A stretch of 64,000 bases of DNA from Cupriavidus basilensis. Its GTDB lineage: Bacteria; Pseudomonadota; Gammaproteobacteria; Burkholderiales; Burkholderiaceae. Under the pieces are notes generated by a model, which saw only the letters and a program-made list of their open reading frames with translations, had not been told where the DNA came from and searched no databases. Of this stretch, positions 9,865-18,546 are shown piece by piece. Every line of letters begins with the position of its first letter. The stretch's first letter is position 1. The position numbers and the translations under genes were made by a program. Location of the stretch: positions 124,001 through 188,000 of the forward strand of contig NZ_BBQM01000012.1 of assembly GCF_000876015.1 (NCBI RefSeq). The letters run 5' to 3'.

Positions 9865-10704
9865 TCAGATGGCGAAGCGGATATTGGGCGGCAGCCGCGT
9901 GGCGTCCGCGTCCGGCTCGCGCCTGACCGGCGCCTCGGCCAGCTCGGCCAGGCGCCCGGTGAATTCCTGCAGCACGTCGTCCTTGACGCGCGCGAAGGCG
10001 GCCGAGGCGCGCTCGCGCGGGTGCGGCAGCGGCACCGGCAGGATGCGGCGGATGCGGCCCGGGCGCGGCTCCATCACCACCACGCGGTCGCCCAGGTAGA
10101 CGGCTTCCTCCACGTCGTGCGTGACCAGGATCATGGTGATGCCCTCGGCCTGCCAGATGCGGTGCAGCTCCTGCTGCAGGTAGGCGCGCGTGAGCGCGTC
10201 GAGCGCGCCGAACGGCTCGTCGAGCAGCAGGATTTCCGGGCGCGTGACCAGCGCGCGCGCGATCGCCACGCGCTGCGACATGCCGCCGGACAACTGGTGC
10301 GGAAACGCGGTCTCGAAGCCGGCCAGCCCGACCAGCTCGATGTGCTCGCGCACCGTGCGGCGCTTGTCGGTCTCGGTGATGTTGGCGTTGAGCAGCGCCA
10401 TGCGGATGTTCTGCTCCACCGTCAGCCACGGGAACAGCCGGTGCTCCTGGAACACGATGCCGCGGTCCAGGCTGGTGCCCGCCACGCGCTTGCCGTCGAG
10501 CAGGATCTCGCCCTTGTAGTCTTCTTCCAGCCCGACCACCAGCCGCAGCAGGGTGGACTTGCCGCAGCCGCTGGCGCCGACGATGCTGACGAACTCGCCC
10601 GGGGCGATCGACAGCGTGATGTCCTCCAGCACAGGCAGGGCCGCGCCCTTGACCTGGTATTGCTTGCGCAGGTGCTCGATGCTGAGCGTGCCGGCGTGCG
10701 CCAT
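9865..10704 (-). CDS. SsuB/TauB-family sulfonate ABC transporter ATP-binding protein
   Basis: The 279-aa cytoplasmic ATPase of an alkanesulfonate-type importer. Walker A GASGCGKST at 43-51, Q-loop in FQEHRLFPW, signature LSGGMSQR at 138-145, Walker B ILLLDEP at 158-164 and H-loop VTHDVEEA. Family-typical 'RPGRI' lies downstream of the H-loop. It drives the two permeases encoded just upstream. It is separated from the nearer permease gene by a 165-nt gap holding hairpin repeat copy A, which may uncouple its expression from the upstream genes. Confidence 0.94.
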   Translation of the reverse strand: MAHAGTLSIEHLRKQYQVKGAALPVLEDITLSIAPGEFVSIVGASGCGKSTLLRLVVGLEEDYKGEILLDGKRVAGTSLDRGIVFQEHRLFPWLTVEQNIRMALLNANITETDKRRTVREHIELVGLAGFETAFPHQLSGGMSQRVAIARALVTRPEILLLDEPFGALDALTRAYLQQELHRIWQAEGITMILVTHDVEEAVYLGDRVVVMEPRPGRIRRILPVPLPHPRERASAAFARVKDDVLQEFTGRLAELAEAPVRREPDADATRLPPNIRFAI

Positions 10705-10758
10705 GTGGTTCTCCGGAAAAGATGAGGCAGTGCGAAGAAAAGGGAAAGGGAGGTGCTG

Positions 10759-10852
10759 TCAAAGAGAAGCGAAGCGGTCCTGGCCAGGCGCGCGGCCGCA
10801 GACAGTACAAGCGGTACGGCAGGGCCGCGCGACGACGCCAGGATCTCTTTGA
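10759..10852 (+). repeat. ~100-bp hairpin repeat, copy A
   Basis: Nested inverted repeats: TCAAAGAGA (10759-10767) with TCTCTTTGA (10844-10852), CCTGGC (10779-10784) with GCCAGG (10837-10842), and CGCGCGGCC with GGCCGCGCG inside. The conserved core CAGACAGTACAAGC spans 10799-10812. It begins 17 nt after the stop of the minus-strand permease gene. Relatives: 21428-21536 and 32810-32901, same orientation. Confidence 0.8.
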
Positions 10853-10869
10853 TCGTGCCTCCTGGCATC

Positions 10870-11664
10870 CTAGAAGGCGGCGACCGAGCGGCCGCGCCAG
10901 GCCAGCAGGCGGCCTTCGATGCGGCTGGCGATCCAGTTCAGCGTGAAGCCGACCAGCCCGACCACGATCACGCCGAAGATCACCAGGTCCATCCAGAAAT
11001 TCTCGCGGCCGTCGATCATGGTGTTGCCGATGCCCTTGCCGGCCACCAGCAGGTATTCGGCGCCGAGCGTGGCCAGCCACGCATAGATCAGCGCCAGGTG
11101 GATGCCGGCGAAGATCGACGGCGAGGCCGCCGGCAGCACCACGCGCAGCAGCACCTGCCAGCGCGAGTACTTCAGCACGCGCGCGACCTCCAGCAGGTCG
11201 GCCGGCACGCCGCGGATGCCCTCGAAGGTGTTGAGCACCACCGGGAAGAACGCCGCCAGCGAGAGGAACACCACCTTGGCGGTGTCGCCGAGGCCGAACC
11301 ACACCGAGATCAGCGGGATCCACGCGAACAGCGAGATCTGCTTGATGGTGTGGAAAGTGGGCCCGGCCAGCTGCTCGAACAGGCGCGACAGCCCCAGCGC
11401 CGCGCCGAACGCCAGCCCCACGCTGGCGCCCAGCGCGAAGCCGGCCAGGTCGCGCCACAGGCTCGCGCGCAGCGCCTCGAACAGGGCGCCGCTGCGCACC
11501 TGCTGCACCGCCGTGTCCCACACCTTGGAGACCGGCACCAGCAGCGGCGAGGTGCTCCAGCCGAAGCGCACCGCGGCCCACCACAGCACCACCAGGGAGA
11601 TCGGCAGGACCCAGCCGCGCAGCGGCCGGGGAATGCGCAGGGCGCGTTTGGATGATTCCGCCAT
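10870..11664 (-). CDS. SsuC/TauC-family ABC transporter permease (second of two)
   Basis: A 264-aa inner-membrane permease of the binding-protein-dependent type with about six hydrophobic helices. The EAA loop that docks the ATPase is visible as LLEVARVLKYSRWQVLLRVV followed by 'PAASPSIFAG'. It lies 45 nt downstream of a paralogous permease gene (11710-12555). The two products share the domain architecture and motifs LNT-GI--VP-----VARVL, so they could form a heterodimeric channel. Its stop is followed by hairpin repeat copy A. Confidence 0.93.
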   Translation of the reverse strand: MAESSKRALRIPRPLRGWVLPISLVVLWWAAVRFGWSTSPLLVPVSKVWDTAVQQVRSGALFEALRASLWRDLAGFALGASVGLAFGAALGLSRLFEQLAGPTFHTIKQISLFAWIPLISVWFGLGDTAKVVFLSLAAFFPVVLNTFEGIRGVPADLLEVARVLKYSRWQVLLRVVLPAASPSIFAGIHLALIYAWLATLGAEYLLVAGKGIGNTMIDGRENFWMDLVIFGVIVVGLVGFTLNWIASRIEGRLLAWRGRSVAAF

Positions 11665-11709
11665 CTTGGTTCCTTCGCTATCGGTTCGTCGTGCGGCCAG
11701 GAAGGGCGA

Positions 11710-12555
11710 TCACAGGCCGGGCTTGCGCCAGCGCAGCACCGCCGCCTCGGCCAGCGCCAGCGCCTTGTCCAGCGCGAAGCCGACCGCGCCGACCACGATC
11801 ACCGCGGCGATCACCATGTCGAGCTGGAACAGCTGGCGGCCGTACACGATCATGTAGCCCAGCCCCTCCGACGAGGCCAGCAGCTCCACCACCACCAGCG
11901 CCAGCCACGCATGCGTGAGGCCGTAGCGGATGCCGTTCCAGATCGGCGCGGCGGCGGCCGGGAACACCACGCGCGACAGCATCTGCCAGCGCGTGAAGCG
12001 CAGCACGCGCGCCACCTCGATGTAGCGCGTGGGCACGTTCTGGATGCCCTTGTAGGTGTTGAGCGCGATCGGCACCAGCGAGGCCTTGGCGATCAGGATG
12101 ATCTTGAGCGCCTCGTCGATGCCCACCAGCAGCATCAGCAGCGGCAGCCAGCCCAGCACCGGCACCTGGCTGAAGGCCTTGAAGGTGGGGTAGACGTAGT
12201 CGCGGAAATTCGGCGACAGGCCCATGCCCACGCCGAGCGCGAGGCCGCCGGCCAGGCCCACGGCAAAACCGCCGGCCACGCGCATCGCGCTGACGGCGAG
12301 GTTGGCCTGCAGCTCGCCGCTCTGGTAGAGGTCGGAGAGCGTGTGCCACACCGCGTCGGGCGCGGGCAGCACCTGCGGCGGGATCCACTCGAAGCGCGCC
12401 GCCACGTACCAGCCCAGCAGCAGCGCCAGCGGCACCGGCCACGCCAGCAGCCACGCCAGGTGCTGGCGGCCGGGGCGCCAGCGGCGCGGGGGCGCGGCGC
12501 TTTCCGTGGCGGCGGGTCCCGCCGGCGGCAACGCCAGGGTTTCGTTGGCCGCCAT
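11710..12555 (-). CDS. SsuC/TauC-family ABC transporter permease (first of two)
   Basis: A 281-aa permease with a longer Pro/Ala-rich cytoplasmic N-terminus (residues 1-30), six helices and the EAA loop YIEVARVLRFTRWQMLSRVV. It starts 4 nt after the stop of the receptor gene, so translation is probably coupled. Together with the following permease it would form the membrane channel served by the single ATPase and receptor of this operon. Standard ssu/tau operons carry only one permease gene. Confidence 0.93.
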   Translation of the reverse strand: MAANETLALPPAGPAATESAAPPRRWRPGRQHLAWLLAWPVPLALLLGWYVAARFEWIPPQVLPAPDAVWHTLSDLYQSGELQANLAVSAMRVAGGFAVGLAGGLALGVGMGLSPNFRDYVYPTFKAFSQVPVLGWLPLLMLLVGIDEALKIILIAKASLVPIALNTYKGIQNVPTRYIEVARVLRFTRWQMLSRVVFPAAAAPIWNGIRYGLTHAWLALVVVELLASSEGLGYMIVYGRQLFQLDMVIAAVIVVGAVGFALDKALALAEAAVLRWRKPGL

Positions 12556-12559
12556 CGCG

Positions 12560-13657
12560 TCAGGCTCCGAGGATCTTGCCGTTGGCCTGGTAGACCGGCC
12601 AGTAGCTCTGCAGGCTCAGGTCGTCCAGCGCCGCCTTGAGGAAGCGCGTGTCGATCCACTGGTCCACGTCGAAGCGCGCGCGCGACAGGCGCAGGCGGTA
12701 GGCCTGCTCGGTGGCGTCCTTGTAGCGCGCCACCAGGAACGGGTCGAAGTTCGGGTTCACGCGCACGCGCAGCGGCTCGCCTTCGTAGTCTTCCTTCCAG
12801 TGCTCGTAGGGCGTGCCGGCGCGCGCCCAGGTGTGCAGCACGTCGTCGCGGTTCTTCTCGTCGGAGGCCCAGCGCGCGGCCTGCACCGAGGTCTTGACGA
12901 ACTGCTGGGTGGCTTCGGGGTACTTGCTGGCGAACTCGTCGGTCACCAGCACGTGGCTCTGGCGCGTGTAGATCGGCGACTGGTTCTTGCTCGAATAGAG
13001 GATGCGCACCGCGCCCTTGTCGCGCAGGCGCAGGATGTCCATCGCGCCGATGGCGGCGTCGAGGTCGCGCGTGGTGAGCGCGGCCAGGTAGCTCGCGGTG
13101 TCGAGGTTGAGCAGGCGCAGGTCCTTCTCGGCGAGGCCGTTGGCTTCGAGCAGGCGCAGCGCCGGCAGATGCATGTTGGTGCCCTTGAACAGCGACACAC
13201 GCTTGCCGCGCAGGTCCGCCACGGTCTTGAGCGGCGAATCGGGCGGCACGCCGATATAGATATTGGTGCGCACGCTGGTGGCCAGCACCAGCCGCGTCTT
13301 CAGGCCGGCGGCGCGCGCCACGATGGCGGGCAGGTCGCCCTGCAGCGCGAAATCCAGTTGCTTCGTGCTGAGCGCTTCGTTGACGGCCGGGCCCGCGCCC
13401 TTGAAGAAGTACCACTCGACGCGCGTGCCGGCCGGCTTGAAGGCTTCCTCCAGCCAGCCGCGCGCGTGGGCGATCGACAGCGAGCTGCCGCCGAAGCTGG
13501 GCGGCGTGCCGGTGGCCGGCTGCGCCACGCCGATGCGGATGACGTCCGGGCGCGCCGCGCCGGTGGCGCTGAACACGCTCAGCGGGGTGGACGCGGCGGC
13601 GGCGCCAAGGCCGGACCAGGCAAGGTGTTTGAGCAGGCTGCGGCGCGTGAGGGGCAT
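12560..13657 (-). CDS. SsuA-like ABC transporter substrate-binding protein with Tat signal
   Basis: A 365-aa periplasmic receptor. Starting at ATG 13657 gives a twin-arginine leader (TRRSLLKHL) followed by an Ala-rich core, so it is probably exported folded by the Tat system. The mature part shows SsuA-like blocks: 'VEWYFFKGAGPAVNEALSTKQLDFALQGDLPA', 'GKRVSLFKGTNMHLPALRLL' and 'LDAAIGAMDILRLRD'. It heads the leftward operon receptor-permease-permease-ATPase-dioxygenase. At 365 aa it is longer than typical SsuA (~320), mainly from C-terminal residues. Sulfonate or sulfate ester as ligand is inferred from the operon. Confidence 0.9.
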   Translation of the reverse strand: MPLTRRSLLKHLAWSGLGAAAASTPLSVFSATGAARPDVIRIGVAQPATGTPPSFGGSSLSIAHARGWLEEAFKPAGTRVEWYFFKGAGPAVNEALSTKQLDFALQGDLPAIVARAAGLKTRLVLATSVRTNIYIGVPPDSPLKTVADLRGKRVSLFKGTNMHLPALRLLEANGLAEKDLRLLNLDTASYLAALTTRDLDAAIGAMDILRLRDKGAVRILYSSKNQSPIYTRQSHVLVTDEFASKYPEATQQFVKTSVQAARWASDEKNRDDVLHTWARAGTPYEHWKEDYEGEPLRVRVNPNFDPFLVARYKDATEQAYRLRLSRARFDVDQWIDTRFLKAALDDLSLQSYWPVYQANGKILGA

Positions 13658-13769
13658 TGTGTTCTTGTTCCTGTGCGGGGCGGTGGTCGGGGAATCGACG
13701 GCTCCCAAGATACGCGGCGCCCGCGGCGCGGCAGAAGGAATGTTTTTGGTTTTGGTTATCGGCTGCGCG

Positions 13770-13789
13770 CATATGCGGCGGCGCATATG
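13770..13789. promoter_or_regulatory. Paired CATATG dyads in divergent promoter region
   Basis: CATATG occurs at 13770-13775 and again at 13784-13789, each inside a GCGCATATG context. They lie about 115 bp upstream of the leftward sulfonate operon and in front of the rightward soxC-like fragment. A third CATATGCG lies at 14375-14382 upstream of the second operon. They could be regulator sites (CysB/Cbl-type control is usual for such genes), but the sequence does not prove it. Confidence 0.3.
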
Positions 13790-13909
13790 GGCATGCGTTT
13801 TCCTTCCTTCCGCGAGGCCGCGCGCAGGCATAGAGTGCGCGGTTTCCGGCGGCCGTTTCTTACGTGCCGCACGGACGGGCGCGCGCCCCCGCGCGCAAGA
13901 GCAAGAACA

Positions 13910-14317
13910 ATGACCGACGATAACGACAAGACGGCGCGCACGCCCGCGCGGCCTGCCCGGCGCCGCTTCCTGCGCCACGGCGCGGGCCTTGGCGCGGCCG
14001 GCGCGCTGGGTGCCGGCGCGCTTGCCGCCGCGCCGGCGGCGGGCGCGGAGACGCTGGCGGTGCCGCCGTGGACGCGCGCGCCCGGCGAGCCGGTGCTGTG
14101 GCGCGCCTACGGCCAGCCCGCCGAATTCGAGAAGAACGTGATCCGCCGCAACCGCGGCGCGGCGCCGATGCCCGGCGCCAACTCGTCGATGACGCCGCTG
14201 CAGGACCTGCACGGCATCGTGCCGGACGACGCGGTGCTCGACGCGCGCACGCTGCCGCGCGTGCGCATGCCGAACCGCGGCGGCTTCGTGGTGGACGGCA
14301 GGATTGGCGGCTCCTGA
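13910..14317 (+). pseudogene. Truncated SoxC-like sulfite dehydrogenase (N-terminal remnant)
   Basis: A 135-aa frame starting at ATG 13910 with a twin-arginine leader (RRRFLRHGAGLG, long Ala/Gly core). It continues into the N-terminal signature of SoxC-type molybdenum sulfite dehydrogenases: LAVPPWTRAPGEPV, AYGQPAEFEKNVIRR and SSMTPLQDLHGIV. Intact homologues are about 400 aa or more and continue with the molybdopterin domain and its active-site cysteine. Here the similarity ends after HGIV and a stop follows 35 codons later. The remaining 231 bp before the next gene contain no continuation, so the molybdenum domain has been lost. It lies between two sulfonate operons, which release sulfite, so an ancestral sulfite-oxidising gene here makes sense. 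It might still encode a small exported protein. Confidence 0.55.
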
Positions 14318-14548
14318 GCGCGCCGGAACGCGGGATGCCGGGGATGAGGCGGTGGACAAGCGCCATGCGGACACCATATGCGATAAACGAATAAGGCTCA
14401 CCGTTAACCTTCGTTGACCGCACTAGCTCGTGGTCACTACAGTGCAAGGCTTGAAACCAAGCAGTGCGGGGCCCTCCTTTGCCGGAGCGCGGCGCCGCGC
14501 CGGCCGGTCCACATAGATCAGTCCGCACTTTCGTTCCCCGAGCCCGTC

Positions 14549-15463
14549 ATGACGATTGGTACCCAAACGGCAGCCGCAGCGCCTGCCCGCGCACCGCATT
14601 CCGGCCAGGCCGGCACTTTCGAGATCCGCCCGCTGGACGCCCCGCTGGGCGCCGAGATCGTCGGCCTGGACCTGTCCGAGCCGCTGTCCGCCGAGGACTT
14701 CGCCCGCATCCACCGCGCGCATCTCGACTATCACGTGGTGGTGTTCCGCGACCAGCGCATCACGCCCGCGCAGCAGATCGCGTTCAGCCGCCGCTTCGGG
14801 CCGCTGCAGATCCACGTGCTCAACCAGTTCCAGCTGGCCGGGCACCCGGAAATCCTGATCGTCTCCAACGTGCTCAAGGACGGCAAGCCGATCGGCCTGG
14901 GCGACGCCGGCCATTTCTGGCACTCCGACCTGTCGTACAAGGAAAAGCCCAGCCTCGGCTCGCTGCTGCACGCGCAGGAACTGCCGGCCGAAGGCGGCGA
15001 CACCCTGTTCGCCAACATGCACACGGCGTGGGACACGCTGCCCGCGCACCTCAAGGCCGCGGTGGAAGGGCGCAAGGCCGAGCACACCTACCTGGCCAAG
15101 TACGCCGAGCTGCAGCAGCGCAGTCCGTGGCGTCCGAACCTGACGCCCGAGCAGATCGCGCAGGTGGCGCCGGTGCTGCAGCCGGTGGTGCGCACGCACC
15201 CGGAAACGGGCCGCCGCGCGCTGTTCGTCAGCGAGCATTTCACCACGCGCATCGCCGGCCTGCCCGAGGACGAGAGCCGCGACCTGCTGGCGCAGCTGTT
15301 CGCCCACAGCGTCAGGCCCGAGCACGTGTACCGCCACCAGTGGCAGCCGCACGACCTGGTGTTCTGGGACAACCGCTCGCTGCTGCACCTGGCCGCCGGC
15401 ACGCCGGACCACCTGCGCCGCGTGATGTACCGCACCACCATCGAGGGCGACCTGCCCCTCTGA
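14549..15463 (+). CDS. TauD/TfdA-family Fe(II)/2-oxoglutarate dioxygenase
   Basis: A 304-aa dioxygenase, paralogue of the enzyme at 8852-9802 but clearly diverged. The start is ATG 14549 (MTIGTQTAAAAP); the upstream frame lacks family similarity. Facial triad: His125-x-Asp127 (GHFWHSDLSY) and His280 (NRSLLHLA); 2-oxoglutarate-binding Arg near 290-295 (RRVMYRTTI). It is the first gene of a rightward operon with a receptor, an ATPase and a permease. The likely role is oxygenolytic release of sulfite or sulfate from the imported organosulfur compound; substrate not readable from sequence. Confidence 0.93.
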   Translation: MTIGTQTAAAAPARAPHSGQAGTFEIRPLDAPLGAEIVGLDLSEPLSAEDFARIHRAHLDYHVVVFRDQRITPAQQIAFSRRFGPLQIHVLNQFQLAGHPEILIVSNVLKDGKPIGLGDAGHFWHSDLSYKEKPSLGSLLHAQELPAEGGDTLFANMHTAWDTLPAHLKAAVEGRKAEHTYLAKYAELQQRSPWRPNLTPEQIAQVAPVLQPVVRTHPETGRRALFVSEHFTTRIAGLPEDESRDLLAQLFAHSVRPEHVYRHQWQPHDLVFWDNRSLLHLAAGTPDHLRRVMYRTTIEGDLPL

Positions 15464-15538
15464 GCCTTCCCGGATGGCGGCGCCGGCCGGCGCCGCCGCC
15501 TCCCGTCTTCCTGTCTCGCATCCAACGGAGTGTTCCGC

Positions 15539-16573
15539 ATGTCCCTGTTTCGTTCCCGCCTCTTCTCCGCCCGCTGGCAGCGCGGCGCCGTCGCGCTGAC
15601 GCTGGCCGCCGGCATGGCGGTCACGGGCGCGGCCCATGCCGAGGGCAAGATCCGCGTCGCCGAGCAGTTCGGCGTGGTCTACCTGCTGCTCAACGTGGCG
15701 CGCGACCAGCAACTGATCGAGAAGCACGGCAAGCAGCAGGGCCTGGACATCAAGGTGGAGTGGACCCAGCTTTCGGGCGGCGCGGCCATCAACGACGCGC
15801 TGCTGTCGGGCGCCATCGACATCGCCGGCGCCGGCGTGGGCCCGCTGCTGACGGTGTGGGACCGCACGCACGGCAAGCAGAACGTCAAGGGCGTGGCGTC
15901 GCTGGGCAACTTCCCGTACTACCTGGTCAGCAACAATCCCAAGGTCAAGACCATCGCGGACTTCACCGACAAGGACCGCATCGCGCTGCCGGCGGTGTCG
16001 GTCTCGGTGCAGTCGCGCGTGCTGCAACTGGCCGCGGCCAAGCAGTGGGGCGACAAGGAATACAACCGCCTGGACAAATGGACGGTGGCGGTGCCGCATC
16101 CCGACGCGGCGGCGGCCATCATTTCCGGCGGCACCGAGATCAGCGGCCACTTCGGCAACCCGCCGTTCCAGGAGCAGGAACTGGCCGGCAACCCCAATGC
16201 GCGCATCGTGCTGAATTCGTATGACGTGCTGGGCGGGCCGAGCTCGGCCACGGTGCTGTACGCCACCGAGAAATTCCGCAACGACAACCCCAAGACCTAC
16301 CGCGCCTTCGTCGACGCGCTGGCCGAGGCGGCCAAGTTCGCCAGCAGCAACCCGGAAGCGGCGGCCGACCTGTACATCCGCGTCAACAAGGCCAAGATCG
16401 ACCGCGCGCTGCTGGTCAAGATCCTGAAGAACCCGCAGGTGCAGTTCAAGGTCACGCCGCAGAACACCTTCACGCTGGCCGAGTTCATGTACCGCGTGGG
16501 CGCCATCCGCAACCAGCCGAAGTCCTGGCAGGATTATTTCTTCCAGGACCCGGCCACCGCACAAGGTAGCTGA
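15539..16573 (+). CDS. TauA/NMT1-like ABC transporter substrate-binding protein
   Basis: A 344-aa exported receptor. ATG 15539 is preferred because a GGAG at 15527-15530 sits 8 nt upstream. The signal peptide ends near AHA (about residue 34). The mature part shows family blocks: RVAEQFGVVYLLLNVARD, 'VEWTQLSGGAAINDALLSGAIDIAGAGVGPLL' and 'GPSSATVLYATEKF'. It belongs to the taurine/nitrate/sulfonate receptor family. The ATPase gene starts 1 nt after its stop, indicating tight coupling. Confidence 0.92.
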   Translation: MSLFRSRLFSARWQRGAVALTLAAGMAVTGAAHAEGKIRVAEQFGVVYLLLNVARDQQLIEKHGKQQGLDIKVEWTQLSGGAAINDALLSGAIDIAGAGVGPLLTVWDRTHGKQNVKGVASLGNFPYYLVSNNPKVKTIADFTDKDRIALPAVSVSVQSRVLQLAAAKQWGDKEYNRLDKWTVAVPHPDAAAAIISGGTEISGHFGNPPFQEQELAGNPNARIVLNSYDVLGGPSSATVLYATEKFRNDNPKTYRAFVDALAEAAKFASSNPEAAADLYIRVNKAKIDRALLVKILKNPQVQFKVTPQNTFTLAEFMYRVGAIRNQPKSWQDYFFQDPATAQGS

Positions 16574-16574
16574 C

Positions 16575-17423
16575 ATGTCCGTGCAGCCTCTGCGCGTGGT
16601 TTCCGCGCGTCCCGCCACCCCTGCCGCGCCGCTGCTGCAGGTGGATGGCGTGTCGCTGGAATACCGCACCCCCGAACGCGTGGTGCGCGCCACCCACCAG
16701 GTCAGCTTCGACGTGCACGCGGCTGACCGCTTCGTGCTGCTGGGCCCGTCGGGCTGCGGCAAGTCCACCCTGCTCAAGGCGGTGGCCGGCTTCGTGCCGC
16801 CGTGCGAGGGCGAGATCCGGCTCGACGGCGTGCCGGTGCGCGCGCCGGGCCCGGACCGCATCGTGGTGTTCCAGGAGTTCGACCAGTTGCCGCCGTGGAA
16901 GACCGTGCGGCAGAACGTGATGTTTCCGCTGGTGCATTCGCGCGGCATGTCGCGCGGCGAGGCCGGCGAATGCGCGCTGCACTTCCTCGACAAGGTGGGG
17001 CTGGCGCAGTTCGCCGACGCCTATCCGCATACCTTGTCCGGCGGCATGAAGCAGCGCGTGGCGATCGCGCGCGCGCTGGCCATGCGGCCCAAGGTGCTGC
17101 TGATGGACGAGCCGTTCGCCGCGCTCGACGCGCTCACGCGCCGGCGCATGCAGGAGGAATTGCTGACGCTGTGGCAGGACGCGGCCTTCACGCTGCTGTT
17201 CGTGACCCACTCGATCGAGGAAGCGCTGGTGGTGGGCAGCCGCATCCTGCTGCTGTCGCCGCATCCGGGCCGGGTGCGCGCCGAGCTCAACAGCCACCAG
17301 TACGACCTCGCCAGCCAGGGCGGCGCCGAGTTCCAGGCCACCGCCCAGCGCATCCATCACCTGCTGTTCGACGAGGCGCCGCGCACGGCCGCCGCGCCGG
17401 CCCGCGCCGCGCAGGCGCGCTGA
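16575..17423 (+). CDS. TauB/SsuB-family ABC transporter ATP-binding protein
   Basis: A 282-aa ATPase with Walker A GPSGCGKST at 57-65, Q-loop FQEFDQLPPWKTV, signature LSGGMKQRVAIARAL, Walker B VLLMDEPFAALDALT and H-loop VTHSIEEAL. The C-terminal 'LLSPHPGRVRAEL' is typical of taurine/nitrate-type transporters. It starts 1 nt after the receptor gene. It powers the permease at 17443-18330. Confidence 0.94.
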   Translation: MSVQPLRVVSARPATPAAPLLQVDGVSLEYRTPERVVRATHQVSFDVHAADRFVLLGPSGCGKSTLLKAVAGFVPPCEGEIRLDGVPVRAPGPDRIVVFQEFDQLPPWKTVRQNVMFPLVHSRGMSRGEAGECALHFLDKVGLAQFADAYPHTLSGGMKQRVAIARALAMRPKVLLMDEPFAALDALTRRRMQEELLTLWQDAAFTLLFVTHSIEEALVVGSRILLLSPHPGRVRAELNSHQYDLASQGGAEFQATAQRIHHLLFDEAPRTAAAPARAAQAR

Positions 17424-17442
17424 GCGCCCGCCAGGACCGACC

Positions 17443-18330
17443 ATGAGCCAAGCCCCCTCATCCCTCGCCGCCACGCCGGCGGTGCGCCCCGAATACGAGC
17501 TGCCGCTGGAGCCGTTTACCGCGTTGCCCGTGACGCGCGCCCTGCCGTGGCCGCAGCGCCTGTGGCAGCAGGGCTGGCTGCGCAAGACGCTGATCCTGGT
17601 GGTGCTGGCCTGCCTGTGGGAAGTCATTGCCCGCGTGCAGGACAACGACCTGCTGCTGCCGACCTTCCTCGCCACCGCGCGCGCGTTCGCCGAAGGCATC
17701 GCCAGCGGCGAGCTGCTGGACAAGGCCGGCGTGTCGCTGTCGGTGCTGCTGCAAGGTTATGTGGGCGGCATCGTGCTGGCCTTCGTGCTGACCACGCTGG
17801 CGGTGTCCACCGAGATCGGGCGCGACGTGCTCGATACCCTCACGTCGATGTTCAACCCGCTGCCGGCCATCGCGCTGCTGCCGCTGGCGCTGCTGTGGTT
17901 CGGCCTGGGCAGCAAGAGCCTGGTGTTCGTGCTGATCCACTCGGTGCTGTGGCCGCTCGCGCTCAACACCTACGCGGGTTTCCGCGGCGTGCCGGCCACG
18001 CTGCGCATGGCCGGGCGCAACTACGGCCTGCGCGGGCTGCGCTACGTGCTGCTGATCCTGGTGCCGGCCGCGCTGCCGGCCATCCTGTCCGGCCTGAAGA
18101 TCGGCTGGGCCTTCGCGTGGCGCACGCTGATCGCGGCCGAGCTGGTGTTCGGCGCGTCGTCGGGCAAGGGCGGGCTGGGCTGGTACATCTTCCAGAACCG
18201 CAACGAGTTGTACACCGACCGCGTGTTCGCCGGCCTGGCGATGGTGATCCTGATCGGCCTGCTGGTCGAGAACCTCGTGTTCCGCACACTGGAGCGCGTG
18301 ACCGTGCGCCGCTGGGGCATGCAGCACTGA
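17443..18330 (+). CDS. TauC/SsuC-family ABC transporter permease
   Basis: A 295-aa permease with a ~45-residue cytoplasmic N-terminus, six hydrophobic helices and an EAA-type loop (LRMAGRNYGLRGLRYVLLIL, then VPAALPAILSGLKIGWAFAW). It lies 19 nt after the ATPase gene and closes the four-gene rightward operon. Unlike the leftward operon it has a single permease, so the functional channel is a homodimer. Confidence 0.93.
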   Translation: MSQAPSSLAATPAVRPEYELPLEPFTALPVTRALPWPQRLWQQGWLRKTLILVVLACLWEVIARVQDNDLLLPTFLATARAFAEGIASGELLDKAGVSLSVLLQGYVGGIVLAFVLTTLAVSTEIGRDVLDTLTSMFNPLPAIALLPLALLWFGLGSKSLVFVLIHSVLWPLALNTYAGFRGVPATLRMAGRNYGLRGLRYVLLILVPAALPAILSGLKIGWAFAWRTLIAAELVFGASSGKGGLGWYIFQNRNELYTDRVFAGLAMVILIGLLVENLVFRTLERVTVRRWGMQH

Positions 18331-18546
18331 CCGCGCGTGGCAGCCGGCGCATGACAGTTTGAAGGCACGGCGGCGGCGGGCCTTGCGCGCGCCGCGCCGA
18401 AGGCGTACCGTTGCGGCTTGCCGCCGCCGCGACGGCAAGACTCCCCGGGTTTTGACCGCGCGCCGCCCGGCGCTGCCGCTTCCCGGGGCCGCGCGGCATC
18501 CCGCGCGCCCTGGAGCGATCTTTCCCGCATCCAGAGACCGCGCCTC

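Noticed and set aside
8852..11584. A possible 910-aa fusion of dioxygenase with transporter domains on the minus strand
   Set aside because: Only the part from ATG 9802 has dioxygenase similarity. Upstream the frame runs out of phase through the real ATPase and permease genes.
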